DNA of 6,384 nt from Synergistaceae bacterium (GCA_009778055.1 WRKN01000145.1:1-6384), one strand, 5' to 3'. Positions 1 through 4,145 are shown, numbered from the stretch's first letter. Translations and numbers: made by a program. Notes: generated from the letters alone by a model not told the origin.

Positions 1-1
1 C

Positions 2-178
2 CCTTCCTATTGGATGGAGTGCGCTTCCAGCTGCGGGGGCATAGTGACGTGCGTCTGCCACGGCCACGCGCACTGCAAGGACAAATGGCACCGGATGGAC
101 AGCGCGGGGGAACTGATGCCCCGAGAGTACAAGAACCACACCGAAAAGCCAAAAGCCAACAACTACAACACCAAATAG
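2..178 (+). CDS. Family B Cys-rich precursor peptide, 3' part only (B1)
   Basis: This is the last 58 codons of a precursor peptide gene whose start and leader lie before the window. The frame runs from base 2 to the TAG at 176-178. The visible residues contain C7-x3-C11-x5-C17-x-C19-x5-C25, then a K-W-H and G-E-L stretch and a basic, Asn-rich tail (N-H-T-E-K-P-K-A-N-N-Y-N-T). The same order of motifs and nearly the same tail occur in the gene at 3706-4020, which has a double-glycine leader, so the two are homologues. The TAG stop overlaps the AGGAGG ribosome site (177-182) of the next gene, suggesting co-transcription and possible translational coupling. An overlapping frame from the TTG at 10 is a shadow. 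Function is inferred: modified or disulfide-bonded exported peptide. Confidence 0.8.
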   Translation, partial: PSYWMECASSCGGIVTCVCHGHAHCKDKWHRMDSAGELMPREYKNHTEKPKANNYNTK

Positions 179-190
179 GAGGATTACAAC

Positions 191-469
191 ATGGAACAAA
201 TGAAAGCGCCGAAAACGGGCGAACTGAAAGAAGAAGACCTGGAGGCCGCCGCCGGCGGGGCCACAACAAACCGTTACGACCCGGCGGAATGTTCCAAGCA
301 CAATGACGTGCATTTGAACTGCGTCGGCTTTCTGGAACTCAACTGGTGCGACCACTACAGAAGAAGCGTCGACGACAGCAGTCAGTGGGAAAGAAAGCTG
401 TACAGACGGTGTATGATGGGTTTCTTTGATGTCACGGAAACCAAAGCGAAAGACCCCAGCATGGTATGA
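191..469 (+). CDS. Family A RiPP-like precursor, minimal leader (A1)
   Basis: A 92-residue peptide starting at ATG 191, 8 nt after AGGAGG (177-182). Residues 1-23 are a short leader ending E-D-L-E-A-A-A-G-G, so cleavage after G23 by a double-glycine (C39-type) peptidase is expected. The core opens with N27-R-Y-D-P, then C34-x9-C44-V-G, then W52-C53-D-H-Y56, and a fourth Cys at 74 followed by M-M-G. The first six residues match those of A3 and A4, and G-E-L-K-E-E resumes at residue 10; in A4 the same string starts at residue 63. The leader therefore looks like a Nif11 leader that lost about 53 internal residues. The mature product and its modifications are unknown. The family is recognised as precursor-like from the leader; I do not recognise the core as a named class. 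Confidence 0.85.
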   Translation: MEQMKAPKTGELKEEDLEAAAGGATTNRYDPAECSKHNDVHLNCVGFLELNWCDHYRRSVDDSSQWERKLYRRCMMGFFDVTETKAKDPSMV

Positions 470-490
470 GAAATCAAGGAGGAAAGAAAA

Positions 491-898
491 ATGGAGCAGA
501 TGCAGGCCTTTATCGAAAAAGCGGAAAATGACAGCGCACTGATGGACAAGCTGAACAAACTGGGCGCGAGCGGCGCGGAAGTGGACAAAGTTGTCGCCCT
601 GGCCGCCGAGTACGGCTTCAGCGTAACGGCGGACGACTGCCTGAACGCGGCGGGAACGGCGTGTCCGCAAGCGGGTAAGCTGGCGGAAGAAGAGTTGGAA
701 GCCGTCGCCGGCGGCGTCACGCCTCCCACCTACACCAAAAATCGTTGGGACCCGGACGAGTGCAAAAAGCTTAAAACAACCGCGATGAGATGCTTCGGCA
801 TGGGCCTTTGGTGCGACCACTATAGAATGTTGGACGGCCCTGAATTCCGCTCATACTGGCACATCTGTAAAATGGGCGTTTATAATTATTGGAGATAG
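491..898 (+). CDS. Nif11-leader family A precursor (A2)
   Basis: A 135-residue peptide with ATG at 491, preceded by AAGGAGG at 476-482, 21 nt after the stop of A1. Residues 1-75 form a Nif11-like leader: an amphipathic helix (F-I-E-K-A-E-N-D), a V-V-A-L-A-A-E-Y-G-F segment at 34-43, and the E-E-L-E-A-V-A-G-G end at 67-75. The core has N84-R-W-D-P, C91-x9-C101-F-G, W107-C108-D-H-Y111 and C126-x-M-G. The gap between the second and third core Cys is 6 residues, shorter than in the paralogues (8-9). The leader carries two Cys of its own (50 and 58), unlike A4. Nif11-type leaders are known to guide RiPP maturation enzymes before cleavage at GG. Which enzyme acts here cannot be told from this window. 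Confidence 0.9.
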   Translation: MEQMQAFIEKAENDSALMDKLNKLGASGAEVDKVVALAAEYGFSVTADDCLNAAGTACPQAGKLAEEELEAVAGGVTPPTYTKNRWDPDECKKLKTTAMRCFGMGLWCDHYRMLDGPEFRSYWHICKMGVYNYWR

Positions 899-930
899 AA
901 GCAAAGGTTTTAACTAAGGAGGAAAGAAAA

Positions 931-1368
931 ATGGAACAAATGAAAGCGTTTATCGAAAAAGCGAAAACTGACAAGGACCTGATGGCCAAGCTCAACGCGC
1001 TCTGCGTCGGCGAAGAGGCGCCGGACAAAATGCCGGACAAAATCGTCGCCCTGGCCGCCGAGCACGGCTTTGCCATCACGGCGGAGGACTACCGGAAAGG
1101 CGCCGAGCGGGCGTGTACGCGGAAATCGGGCGAACTGAAAGAAGAAGAACTGGAAGCCGTCGCGGGCGGCGACGGCTGGGGCTGGACTGAAAACCGCTAT
1201 GACCAGGGTATCTGCGGAAAAATAACGCGGGAGCATAGTCGGTGCTTCGGCGTGTGGGAAATCGTCGGGTGGTGCGACCACTACGACGCGTATCGGTTCG
1301 CGCCCTACCGGAGGCGGGTTGTGTGCGCGATGGGCCGGTATGATTATGAGGACAAAATGCACTGGTGA
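931..1368 (+). CDS. Nif11-leader family A precursor (A3)
   Basis: A 145-residue peptide. I place the start at ATG 931 because AAGGAGG (916-922) lies 8 nt upstream and the first residues M-E-Q-M-K-A-F-I-E-K match A2 and A4. The frame is open back to 889, but that extension would overlap the end of A2 and translate the ribosome site. The leader is residues 1-80, ending E-E-L-E-A-V-A-G-G. The core begins with a Gly/Trp-rich segment (D-G-W-G-W), then N88-R-Y-D-Q, C95-x9-C105-F-G, W114-C115-D-H-Y118 and C132-x-M-G-R-Y-D-Y. It is the only member with Gln instead of Pro after N-R-Y-D. Leader DNA is nearly identical to that of A4, pointing to recent duplication. Confidence 0.9.
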   Translation: MEQMKAFIEKAKTDKDLMAKLNALCVGEEAPDKMPDKIVALAAEHGFAITAEDYRKGAERACTRKSGELKEEELEAVAGGDGWGWTENRYDQGICGKITREHSRCFGVWEIVGWCDHYDAYRFAPYRRRVVCAMGRYDYEDKMHW

Positions 1369-1371
1369 GGC

Positions 1372-1391
1372 AATTGCATAAAATTGCATAA
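1372..1391. repeat. 10-bp tandem repeat, two units
   Basis: AATTGCATAA occurs twice without a spacer (1372-1381 and 1382-1391), just after the stop of A3. It lies immediately downstream, in the - strand sense, of the leftward promoter at 1402-1430, so it would fall at the start of that transcript. The TTGCAT words are not correctly spaced to act as a -35 for an obvious -10 box. Role unknown. Confidence 0.6.
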
Positions 1392-1401
1392 AATCTGCTG
1401 A

Positions 1402-1430
1402 AGTATACAGCAAAAAAAAAGTGCTGTCAA
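1402..1430 (-). promoter_or_regulatory. Leftward sigma-A promoter, copy 1 of repeated module
   Basis: Read on the - strand, TTGACA (1430-1425), a 17-bp spacer and TATACT (1407-1402) form a near-perfect sigma-A promoter, with an A/T tract upstream of the -35 (the poly-A at 1439-1445 on the + strand). A start near 1395 would give RNA antisense to the 3' end of A3. The module is shared with 2526-2554, where it sits at the antitoxin end of the candidate type I locus, and with 4114-4142. No toxin gene or toxin promoter remains here, so it may be an orphan copy. It lies 35-63 bp upstream of the A4 start codon, so a role on the + strand (operator or spacer DNA) is an alternative. Confidence 0.6.
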
Positions 1431-1464
1431 TGCGTATTAAAAAAACAAAGAAGGAGAAAGAAAA

Positions 1465-1914
1465 ATGGAACAAATGAAAGCGTTTATCGAAAAAGCGAAA
1501 AATGACAAGGCCCTGATGGCCAAACTGGACGAACTGGGCGCGAGCGGCGCGGAGGCGGACAAAATCGTCGCGCTGGCCGCCGAACACGGCTTTGCCATCA
1601 CGGCGGAAGATTACCGGCTGGCCGAGGAGCAGGCGGGTACGCGGCAATCGGGCGAACTGAAAGAAGAAGAACTGGAAGCCGTCGCGGGCGGCAGCCCGAC
1701 GCAAAACCGCTGGGACCCGGTAAGGTGCGGTCAGGCTACGCGGACGATTTATGAGTGCGTCGGGTTTATAAAATCGGTCTATTGCGACCATTACAGAGTA
1801 GTAGTTTTGGCGCCGCCGACTTACCAGCACAGCTGCGCCATGGGGCGTTTTGACTACAAAGGATACCACGACGGAGAACCGACTAAAGTCTATGACCCCG
1901 ATCGGGTGAACTGA
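1465..1914 (+). CDS. Nif11-leader family A precursor (A4)
   Basis: A 149-residue peptide starting at ATG 1465, with AAGGAG at 1451-1456. Residues 1-76 form the clearest Nif11-like leader of the array: M-E-Q-M-K-A-F-I-E-K, L-D-E-L-G-A-S-G, I-V-A-L-A-A-E-H-G-F-A-I-T and E-E-L-E-A-V-A-G-G. The core has N81-R-W-D-P, C88-x9-C98-V-G-F, Y106-C107-D-H-Y110 and C124-x-M-G-R-F-D-Y, then an acidic/basic tail. Tyr replaces the usual Trp before the third Cys. A 96-bp gap holding a repeated leftward promoter module separates it from A3, so A4 and A5 could have their own transcription unit. I see no convincing + strand promoter in that gap. Confidence 0.9.
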   Translation: MEQMKAFIEKAKNDKALMAKLDELGASGAEADKIVALAAEHGFAITAEDYRLAEEQAGTRQSGELKEEELEAVAGGSPTQNRWDPVRCGQATRTIYECVGFIKSVYCDHYRVVVLAPPTYQHSCAMGRFDYKGYHDGEPTKVYDPDRVN

Positions 1915-1954
1915 GTGATAGGGGCGCCGCTGTAAAGGGCAGGGAGGAAACAAG

Positions 1955-2239
1955 ATGTCAGACGAAATCAAAAAAAGTATGGAGTTACAAGAAACAGAGC
2001 TGGAAGGGGCCAGCGGCGGGGCCACACAAAACCGCTACGACCCCGCGAAGTGCCGTCAATACAAAGAGGCCTCTTATGATTGCGTCGGGTTTCTGCAACT
2101 GGTCTGGTGTGATCATTACCGGAAAAACTTTGTGCGCTATGAGGACAACAAGACCGTATACAGCCATTGGTGCGCGCACAGTTGCTTTTACTATGAACGC
2201 GCAGAGGATGAACGGGATGATTCAAGGCAGAGCTATTGA
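1955..2239 (+). CDS. Family A precursor, minimal leader (A5)
   Basis: A 94-residue peptide starting at ATG 1955, with GGGAGG at 1942-1947. Its leader is only 22 residues (M-S-D-E-I-K-K ... E-L-E-G-A-S-G-G), with no Nif11 domain and an N-terminus unrelated to the M-E-Q-M start of its neighbours. The core has N26-R-Y-D-P, C33-x9-C43-V-G-F, W51-C52-D-H-Y55 and C73, plus an extra Cys at 77 that the other family A members lack; the C-x-M-G motif is absent. The tail is rich in Glu, Asp and Arg. A1 and A5 share C-x9-C-x8-C-x20-C spacing and the A-T-[TQ]-N-R-Y-D-P opening, so they form a subgroup. Confidence 0.85.
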   Translation: MSDEIKKSMELQETELEGASGGATQNRYDPAKCRQYKEASYDCVGFLQLVWCDHYRKNFVRYEDNKTVYSHWCAHSCFYYERAEDERDDSRQSY

Positions 2240-2292
2240 CGCCCCCGCAGCCCCACGGAAAGGAAATATATTCAAAAAATGTTAAATAAAGG

Positions 2293-2321
2293 TTGACAAA
2301 GCGGTTCGAATCGAATACAAT
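2293..2321 (+). promoter_or_regulatory. Rightward sigma-A promoter for the toxin mRNA
   Basis: TTGACA (2293-2298), a 17-bp spacer and TACAAT (2316-2321) match the sigma-A consensus closely. Transcription would start near 2328, about 45 nt before the small ORF at 2374. The spacer holds the palindrome TTCGAA. A related sequence lies at 4057-4113, aligning over about 57 bp with one single-base indel. An inverted repeat, ACGGCAA-GGA-TTGCCGT (2323-2339), overlaps the likely start point. It could be a 5'-end stem-loop if transcription starts early, or a DNA site. Confidence 0.7.
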
Positions 2322-2340
2322 GACGGCAAGGATTGCCGTG

Positions 2341-2373
2341 GGCGGCCAGCTATCTCCGAAAGGGGGTGGTGCT
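2341..2373 (+). promoter_or_regulatory. Toxin mRNA 5' UTR with ribosome site in a hairpin
   Basis: The ribosome site AGGGGGTGG (2361-2369) lies just before the ATG at 2374. Bases 2352-2357 (ATCTCC) can pair with 2362-2367 (GGGGGT) around a GAAA tetraloop, hiding the site (two G-U pairs among six). Just upstream, GCGGCCAGC (2342-2350) is perfectly complementary to 2489-2497 near the mRNA 3' end, so a long-range 5'-3' pairing is also possible. Such folds are known to hold type I toxin mRNAs inactive until processed. The pairing is seen in the sequence; the regulation is inferred. Confidence 0.5.
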
Positions 2374-2445
2374 ATGATCATCAATATCTATGTTAGCATA
2401 GTTATTATTGGAATAGCGCTTTGCCTGATTTTCAGGAAAAGATAG
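2374..2445 (+). CDS. Candidate type I hydrophobic toxin peptide, 23 aa
   Basis: A short ORF (ATG 2374, TAG 2443-2445) encodes 23 residues: M-I-I-N-I-Y-V-S, then an unbroken Ile/Val/Leu-rich membrane segment to L-I-F, and a basic R-K-R end. One membrane helix with a positive tail is the usual layout of type I toxins (the Fst, TxpA and Hol-Tox-like groups), which act at the membrane. Support comes from context: a consensus promoter at 2293-2321, a strong ribosome site 5 nt upstream, a shared hairpin right after the stop, and a consensus antisense promoter at 2526-2554. I do not recognise the sequence as a specific named toxin. The alternative is a small membrane peptide linked to the array, for example immunity or signalling. 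Confidence 0.62.
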   Translation: MIINIYVSIVIIGIALCLIFRKR

Positions 2446-2449
2446 CAAT

Positions 2450-2475
2450 AGCCGCCTAAATAGCATTAGGCGGCT
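2450..2475. terminator. Perfect 10-bp hairpin shared by convergent transcripts
   Basis: AGCCGCCTAA (2450-2459) pairs perfectly with TTAGGCGGCT (2466-2475) around a 6-nt loop, starting 4 nt after the toxin stop codon. It lies between the two facing promoters and would be in both RNAs, so a bidirectional terminator is likely. Neither side has a strong T-run: TCCAGTCAATTT follows on the + strand and ATTGCTATCTTTT on the - strand. Confidence 0.55.
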
Positions 2476-2492
2476 CCAGTCAATTTGGGCTG

Positions 2493-2519
2493 GCCGCTGT
2501 AGAGCGCGGCAGTCCTTTT
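2493..2519 (+). terminator. Possible second terminator of the toxin mRNA
   Basis: GCCGC (2493-2497) and GCGGC (2506-2510) form a 5-bp GC stem with an 8-nt loop, followed by AGTCC and TTTT (2516-2519). This may end the + strand transcript if it reads through the hairpin at 2450-2475. The longer mRNA would then carry 2489-2497, which is complementary to its own 5' region, but that segment overlaps this stem, so the two pairings compete. Confidence 0.35.
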
Positions 2520-2525
2520 AATTGG

Positions 2526-2554
2526 AGTATACGACAAAAAACGCCCGCTGTCAA
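2526..2554 (-). promoter_or_regulatory. Leftward sigma-A promoter for antisense RNA (copy 2)
   Basis: On the - strand, TTGACA (2554-2549), a 17-bp spacer and TATACT (2531-2526) give a near-perfect sigma-A promoter, with an A/T tract upstream of the -35. It faces the promoter at 2293-2321 across the small hydrophobic ORF. It lies 30-58 bp upstream of the start codon of the precursor at 2584. The same module occurs at 1402-1430 and 4114-4142. Confidence 0.7.
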
Positions 2555-2583
2555 TCCGTATTAAAAAAAGAAAGGAAAAGAAA

Positions 2584-2895
2584 ATGGAAAACATGGAAAA
2601 CAAAAAGACCGAAGTGGGCGAGCGTGAACTCGAAAGCGCCGCCGGCGGCGTCGTTTTTGAGCGCTGCAACTTCCTCCCGGCCCGGCCGCTGGATGCCATT
2701 CAAGAAGGGCAGTATTTCGCGATCCGCTGCATAGGCGGCGACTTGTGCAGAGCGGGCACGTCCGAGCAATGCCGCTGCTACGGCAGTCATAATTGCAGAG
2801 GCTCCCGTCACGCCGCCGTTCAGCGTGGCGACCTTTACTACCTCACGCCGGCCGGCCCCGCGACACATAGCGCCAAAGGGCCATACAGCGCGTAA
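2584..2895 (+). CDS. Family B six-Cys precursor, minimal leader (B2)
   Basis: A 103-residue peptide starting at ATG 2584 (a second in-frame ATG is at 2593); the ribosome site is weak (AAAGG at 2571-2575). Residues 1-22 are a minimal leader ending E-L-E-S-A-A-G-G. The core has six Cys: C28-x20-C49-x5-C55-x7-C63-x-C65-x5-C71, then a basic G-S-R-H stretch and a G-D-L-Y-Y segment. This lines up with the Cys order and G-E-L segment of the genes at 2 and 3706 but lacks their Asn-rich basic tail. The stop is 29 nt before the DUF169 gene, so the two are probably co-transcribed. Six Cys in a conserved order suggests disulfides, thioether links or metal binding; the sequence does not say which. Confidence 0.82.
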   Translation: MENMENKKTEVGERELESAAGGVVFERCNFLPARPLDAIQEGQYFAIRCIGGDLCRAGTSEQCRCYGSHNCRGSRHAAVQRGDLYYLTPAGPATHSAKGPYSA

Positions 2896-2924
2896 AAAAC
2901 AAGAAATTTTCGTAGGAGGTAAGC

Positions 2925-3644
2925 ATGACGGCGGACAAGCTATTGAACGAACTCAAGCTGGAGGGAAAAGCCCTATCGGTGATGCTGACAAATACAGAAA
3001 CCACACCGAGCAGGCCAAGAAACGGGCTGTGCACATTATCCCTGCTGAACCGTGCCTTAAACGGTGAAACGCTAATGTTTGATGGCCAGTACCTAAGCTG
3101 CCCCGGTGCGGCAAGAGGGATGGGCTTTTGCGACGGCGTGCCAAAGATCAAGGGCGGTTTCGGCCACTTCATTTCCTATGGCGCCGGAGAAAACTTCCCG
3201 GTCGGCGAACGGGTCAAAAAAAACCCGGAGATTGGCGAAGACATGTTGCATCGGCAACCGCAGGATGTGCTGGATGGTTACAAATGCATCACCGTCAAGC
3301 CCTACGAGGCGGGCGACGATGCGGCGCTGGTTTCGTTCTGCGCGAATCCCGACCAACTGTCGGGGCTGATCCAGCTGTTTTCATACCGGACGGGCGCTTA
3401 CGACAACGTCATCGCGCCCCTGTGCTCGGGCTGCGCCTCGATATTCCGCATCCCGCTGGGGGAACTGCAACGGGAAACCCCAAGGGCGGTCATCGGCAAC
3501 GTGGACGCCCTCTCCAGGCCCCACTTTGACAAAGGCACATTCTTTTTCACCATTGCCGCGAAAGCGTTCGGGGAAATGCTCGAAGACGCGGACACCTGCT
3601 TTTTCACGACATTTAACTGGAAAGGCATCAAGGAACGGCTATAG
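2925..3644 (+). CDS. DUF169-family protein
   Basis: A 239-residue protein starting at ATG 2925, with TAGGAGGT (2913-2920) 4 nt upstream. Features that fit the DUF169 family (COG2043) are G-L-C36, a C59-P-G-A motif followed by G-M-G-F at 65-68, V-G-E-R-V-K-K, N141-P-D-Q-L-S-G-L, C167-S-G-C170-A-S-I, V-I-G-N at 189-192 and F-T-I near 208-210. The length is normal for the family. No signal peptide or membrane segment is visible, so it is probably cytosolic. The biochemical role of DUF169 proteins is not established to my knowledge; conserved Cys could point to metal or cofactor binding. Its place inside the precursor array raises a role in maturation or self-protection, which is inference only. 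Confidence 0.85.
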   Translation: MTADKLLNELKLEGKALSVMLTNTETTPSRPRNGLCTLSLLNRALNGETLMFDGQYLSCPGAARGMGFCDGVPKIKGGFGHFISYGAGENFPVGERVKKNPEIGEDMLHRQPQDVLDGYKCITVKPYEAGDDAALVSFCANPDQLSGLIQLFSYRTGAYDNVIAPLCSGCASIFRIPLGELQRETPRAVIGNVDALSRPHFDKGTFFFTIAAKAFGEMLEDADTCFFTTFNWKGIKERL

Positions 3645-3705
3645 TGCAAAAGGAAACAAGTAAGTTAATGCAAATAAAGATAAATCAAAAACAAGGAGAA
3701 AAGAA

Positions 3706-4020
3706 ATGGAAAACAACAAAAAAGGCGAATTGAACGAAAAAGAACTCGAAAAAGCCGCAGGCGGAAACTCGACAGAGCCGAGTATGGCCAGATGCTTTTT
3801 CACCCCCAAGAACACCGGCACAAGGACGTGGGATGTCTCGGGCACCGCTTCCAAGTGGATTGAATGTAACTCGGTCTGCCTCGGTTGCGCTTGCCGCGGC
3901 CAAAACCATTGCCGTGACAGATGGCATATGGTAACCGAAGATGGGGAACTGCTCTACAGAGAAGCCGCGAATCACACGAAGAAGCCAAAATCCAACAACT
4001 ACAACACGCACGATCAGTAA
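3706..4020 (+). CDS. Family B six-Cys precursor, minimal leader (B3)
   Basis: A 104-residue peptide starting at ATG 3706, with AAGGAG at 3693-3698. The leader (residues 1-20) ends K-E-L-E-K-A-A-G-G. The core carries C30-x23-C54-x3-C58-x2-C61-x-C63-x5-C69, followed by R-D-R-W-H, G-E-L and the tail N-H-T-K-K-P-K-S-N-N-Y-N-T. It is the closest homologue of the partial gene at 2-178 and shows what that gene's missing leader may look like. It is the last precursor in the window. A 61-bp AT-rich gap separates it from the DUF169 gene, with no clear terminator between, so shared transcription is possible. Confidence 0.87.
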   Translation: MENNKKGELNEKELEKAAGGNSTEPSMARCFFTPKNTGTRTWDVSGTASKWIECNSVCLGCACRGQNHCRDRWHMVTEDGELLYREAANHTKKPKSNNYNTHDQ

Positions 4021-4039
4021 CAAAGGCCCCGGGACAGTC

Positions 4040-4139
4040 ACGAGGGAGGGGTTTGTAAATATTTCATAATTTGTTAAAAACAGGCTGACAAGTTGGTTCA
4101 AATCGAATACAGCAGTATACGACAAAATCCCTCCCTCGT
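4040..4139. repeat. 11-bp inverted repeat, arms 78 bp apart
   Basis: ACGAGGGAGGG (4040-4050) and CCCTCCCTCGT (4129-4139) are exact inverted repeats enclosing the scar-like promoter pair. The right arm overlaps the spacer and -35 of the leftward promoter. It could be a long-loop RNA pairing, the ends of a small mobile unit, or chance. The arms are not flanked by a clear target duplication. Confidence 0.45.
4057..4113 (+). promoter_or_regulatory. Degenerate copy of the toxin promoter region
   Basis: These bases align with 2264-2321 (one indel), including CTGACA (4085-4090), a 17-bp spacer sharing AATCGAA, and TACAGC (4108-4113) in place of TTGACA and TACAAT. The boxes are weaker than in the intact locus. 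Instead of a 5' UTR and toxin ORF, the leftward promoter module starts at the very next base (4114). This fits a type I locus that lost about 200 bp between its two promoters. Confidence 0.6.
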
Positions 4140-4142
4140 CAA
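4114..4142 (-). promoter_or_regulatory. Leftward sigma-A promoter, copy 3 of repeated module
   Basis: On the - strand, TTGACG (4142-4137), a 17-bp spacer and TATACT (4119-4114) match the other two copies, again with an A/T tract before the -35 (poly-A 4146-4156 on the + strand). RNA would start near 4107 and run left toward the 3' end of the precursor at 3706. Its -10 box abuts the degenerate rightward -10 box at 4108-4113. Confidence 0.6.
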
Positions 4143-4145
4143 TCA

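Larger units (their letters stand above)
2440..2519 (-). ncRNA. Candidate antisense RNA antitoxin (approximate ends)
   Basis: The - strand promoter at 2554-2526 would start an RNA near 2519 running left through the hairpin at 2475-2450 and ending around 2440 in a weakly T-rich stretch (CTATCTTTT on the - strand). The ~80-nt RNA would be fully complementary to the 3' part of the toxin mRNA, including the stop-codon region. Convergent toxin and antisense genes sharing a hairpin terminator are the known layout of par/Fst-like and TxpA/RatA-like type I systems. Ends are estimated from promoter spacing and hairpin position only. Confidence 0.5.

Noticed and set aside
889..930. Extended start for A3 at 889
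   Set aside because: It would overlap the end of A2 and translate through the AAGGAGG site. ATG 931 has that site at the right distance and matches the starts of A2 and A4.
1374..1409. Rightward promoter for A4 from TTGCAT and TATACA
   Set aside because: Spacing is 14 or 24 bp for the two TTGCAT words, neither suitable. The TATAC bases are better explained by the leftward promoter.
910..2025. Long - strand open frame of 371 codons across A3 and A4
   Set aside because: It is the antisense shadow of repeated + strand precursor genes with biased codons. Its repeated segments mirror the paralogous leaders, and no ribosome site or protein family is evident.
191..2239. Nif11 similarity taken as nitrogen fixation genes
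   Set aside because: The Nif11-like domain here is a leader ending in Gly-Gly before a Cys-rich core, as in RiPP precursors. No nitrogenase genes are present.
2076..2285. A + strand 69-codon frame overlapping the end of A5
   Set aside because: It lies in another frame of A5, with no ribosome site and no leader or motif.
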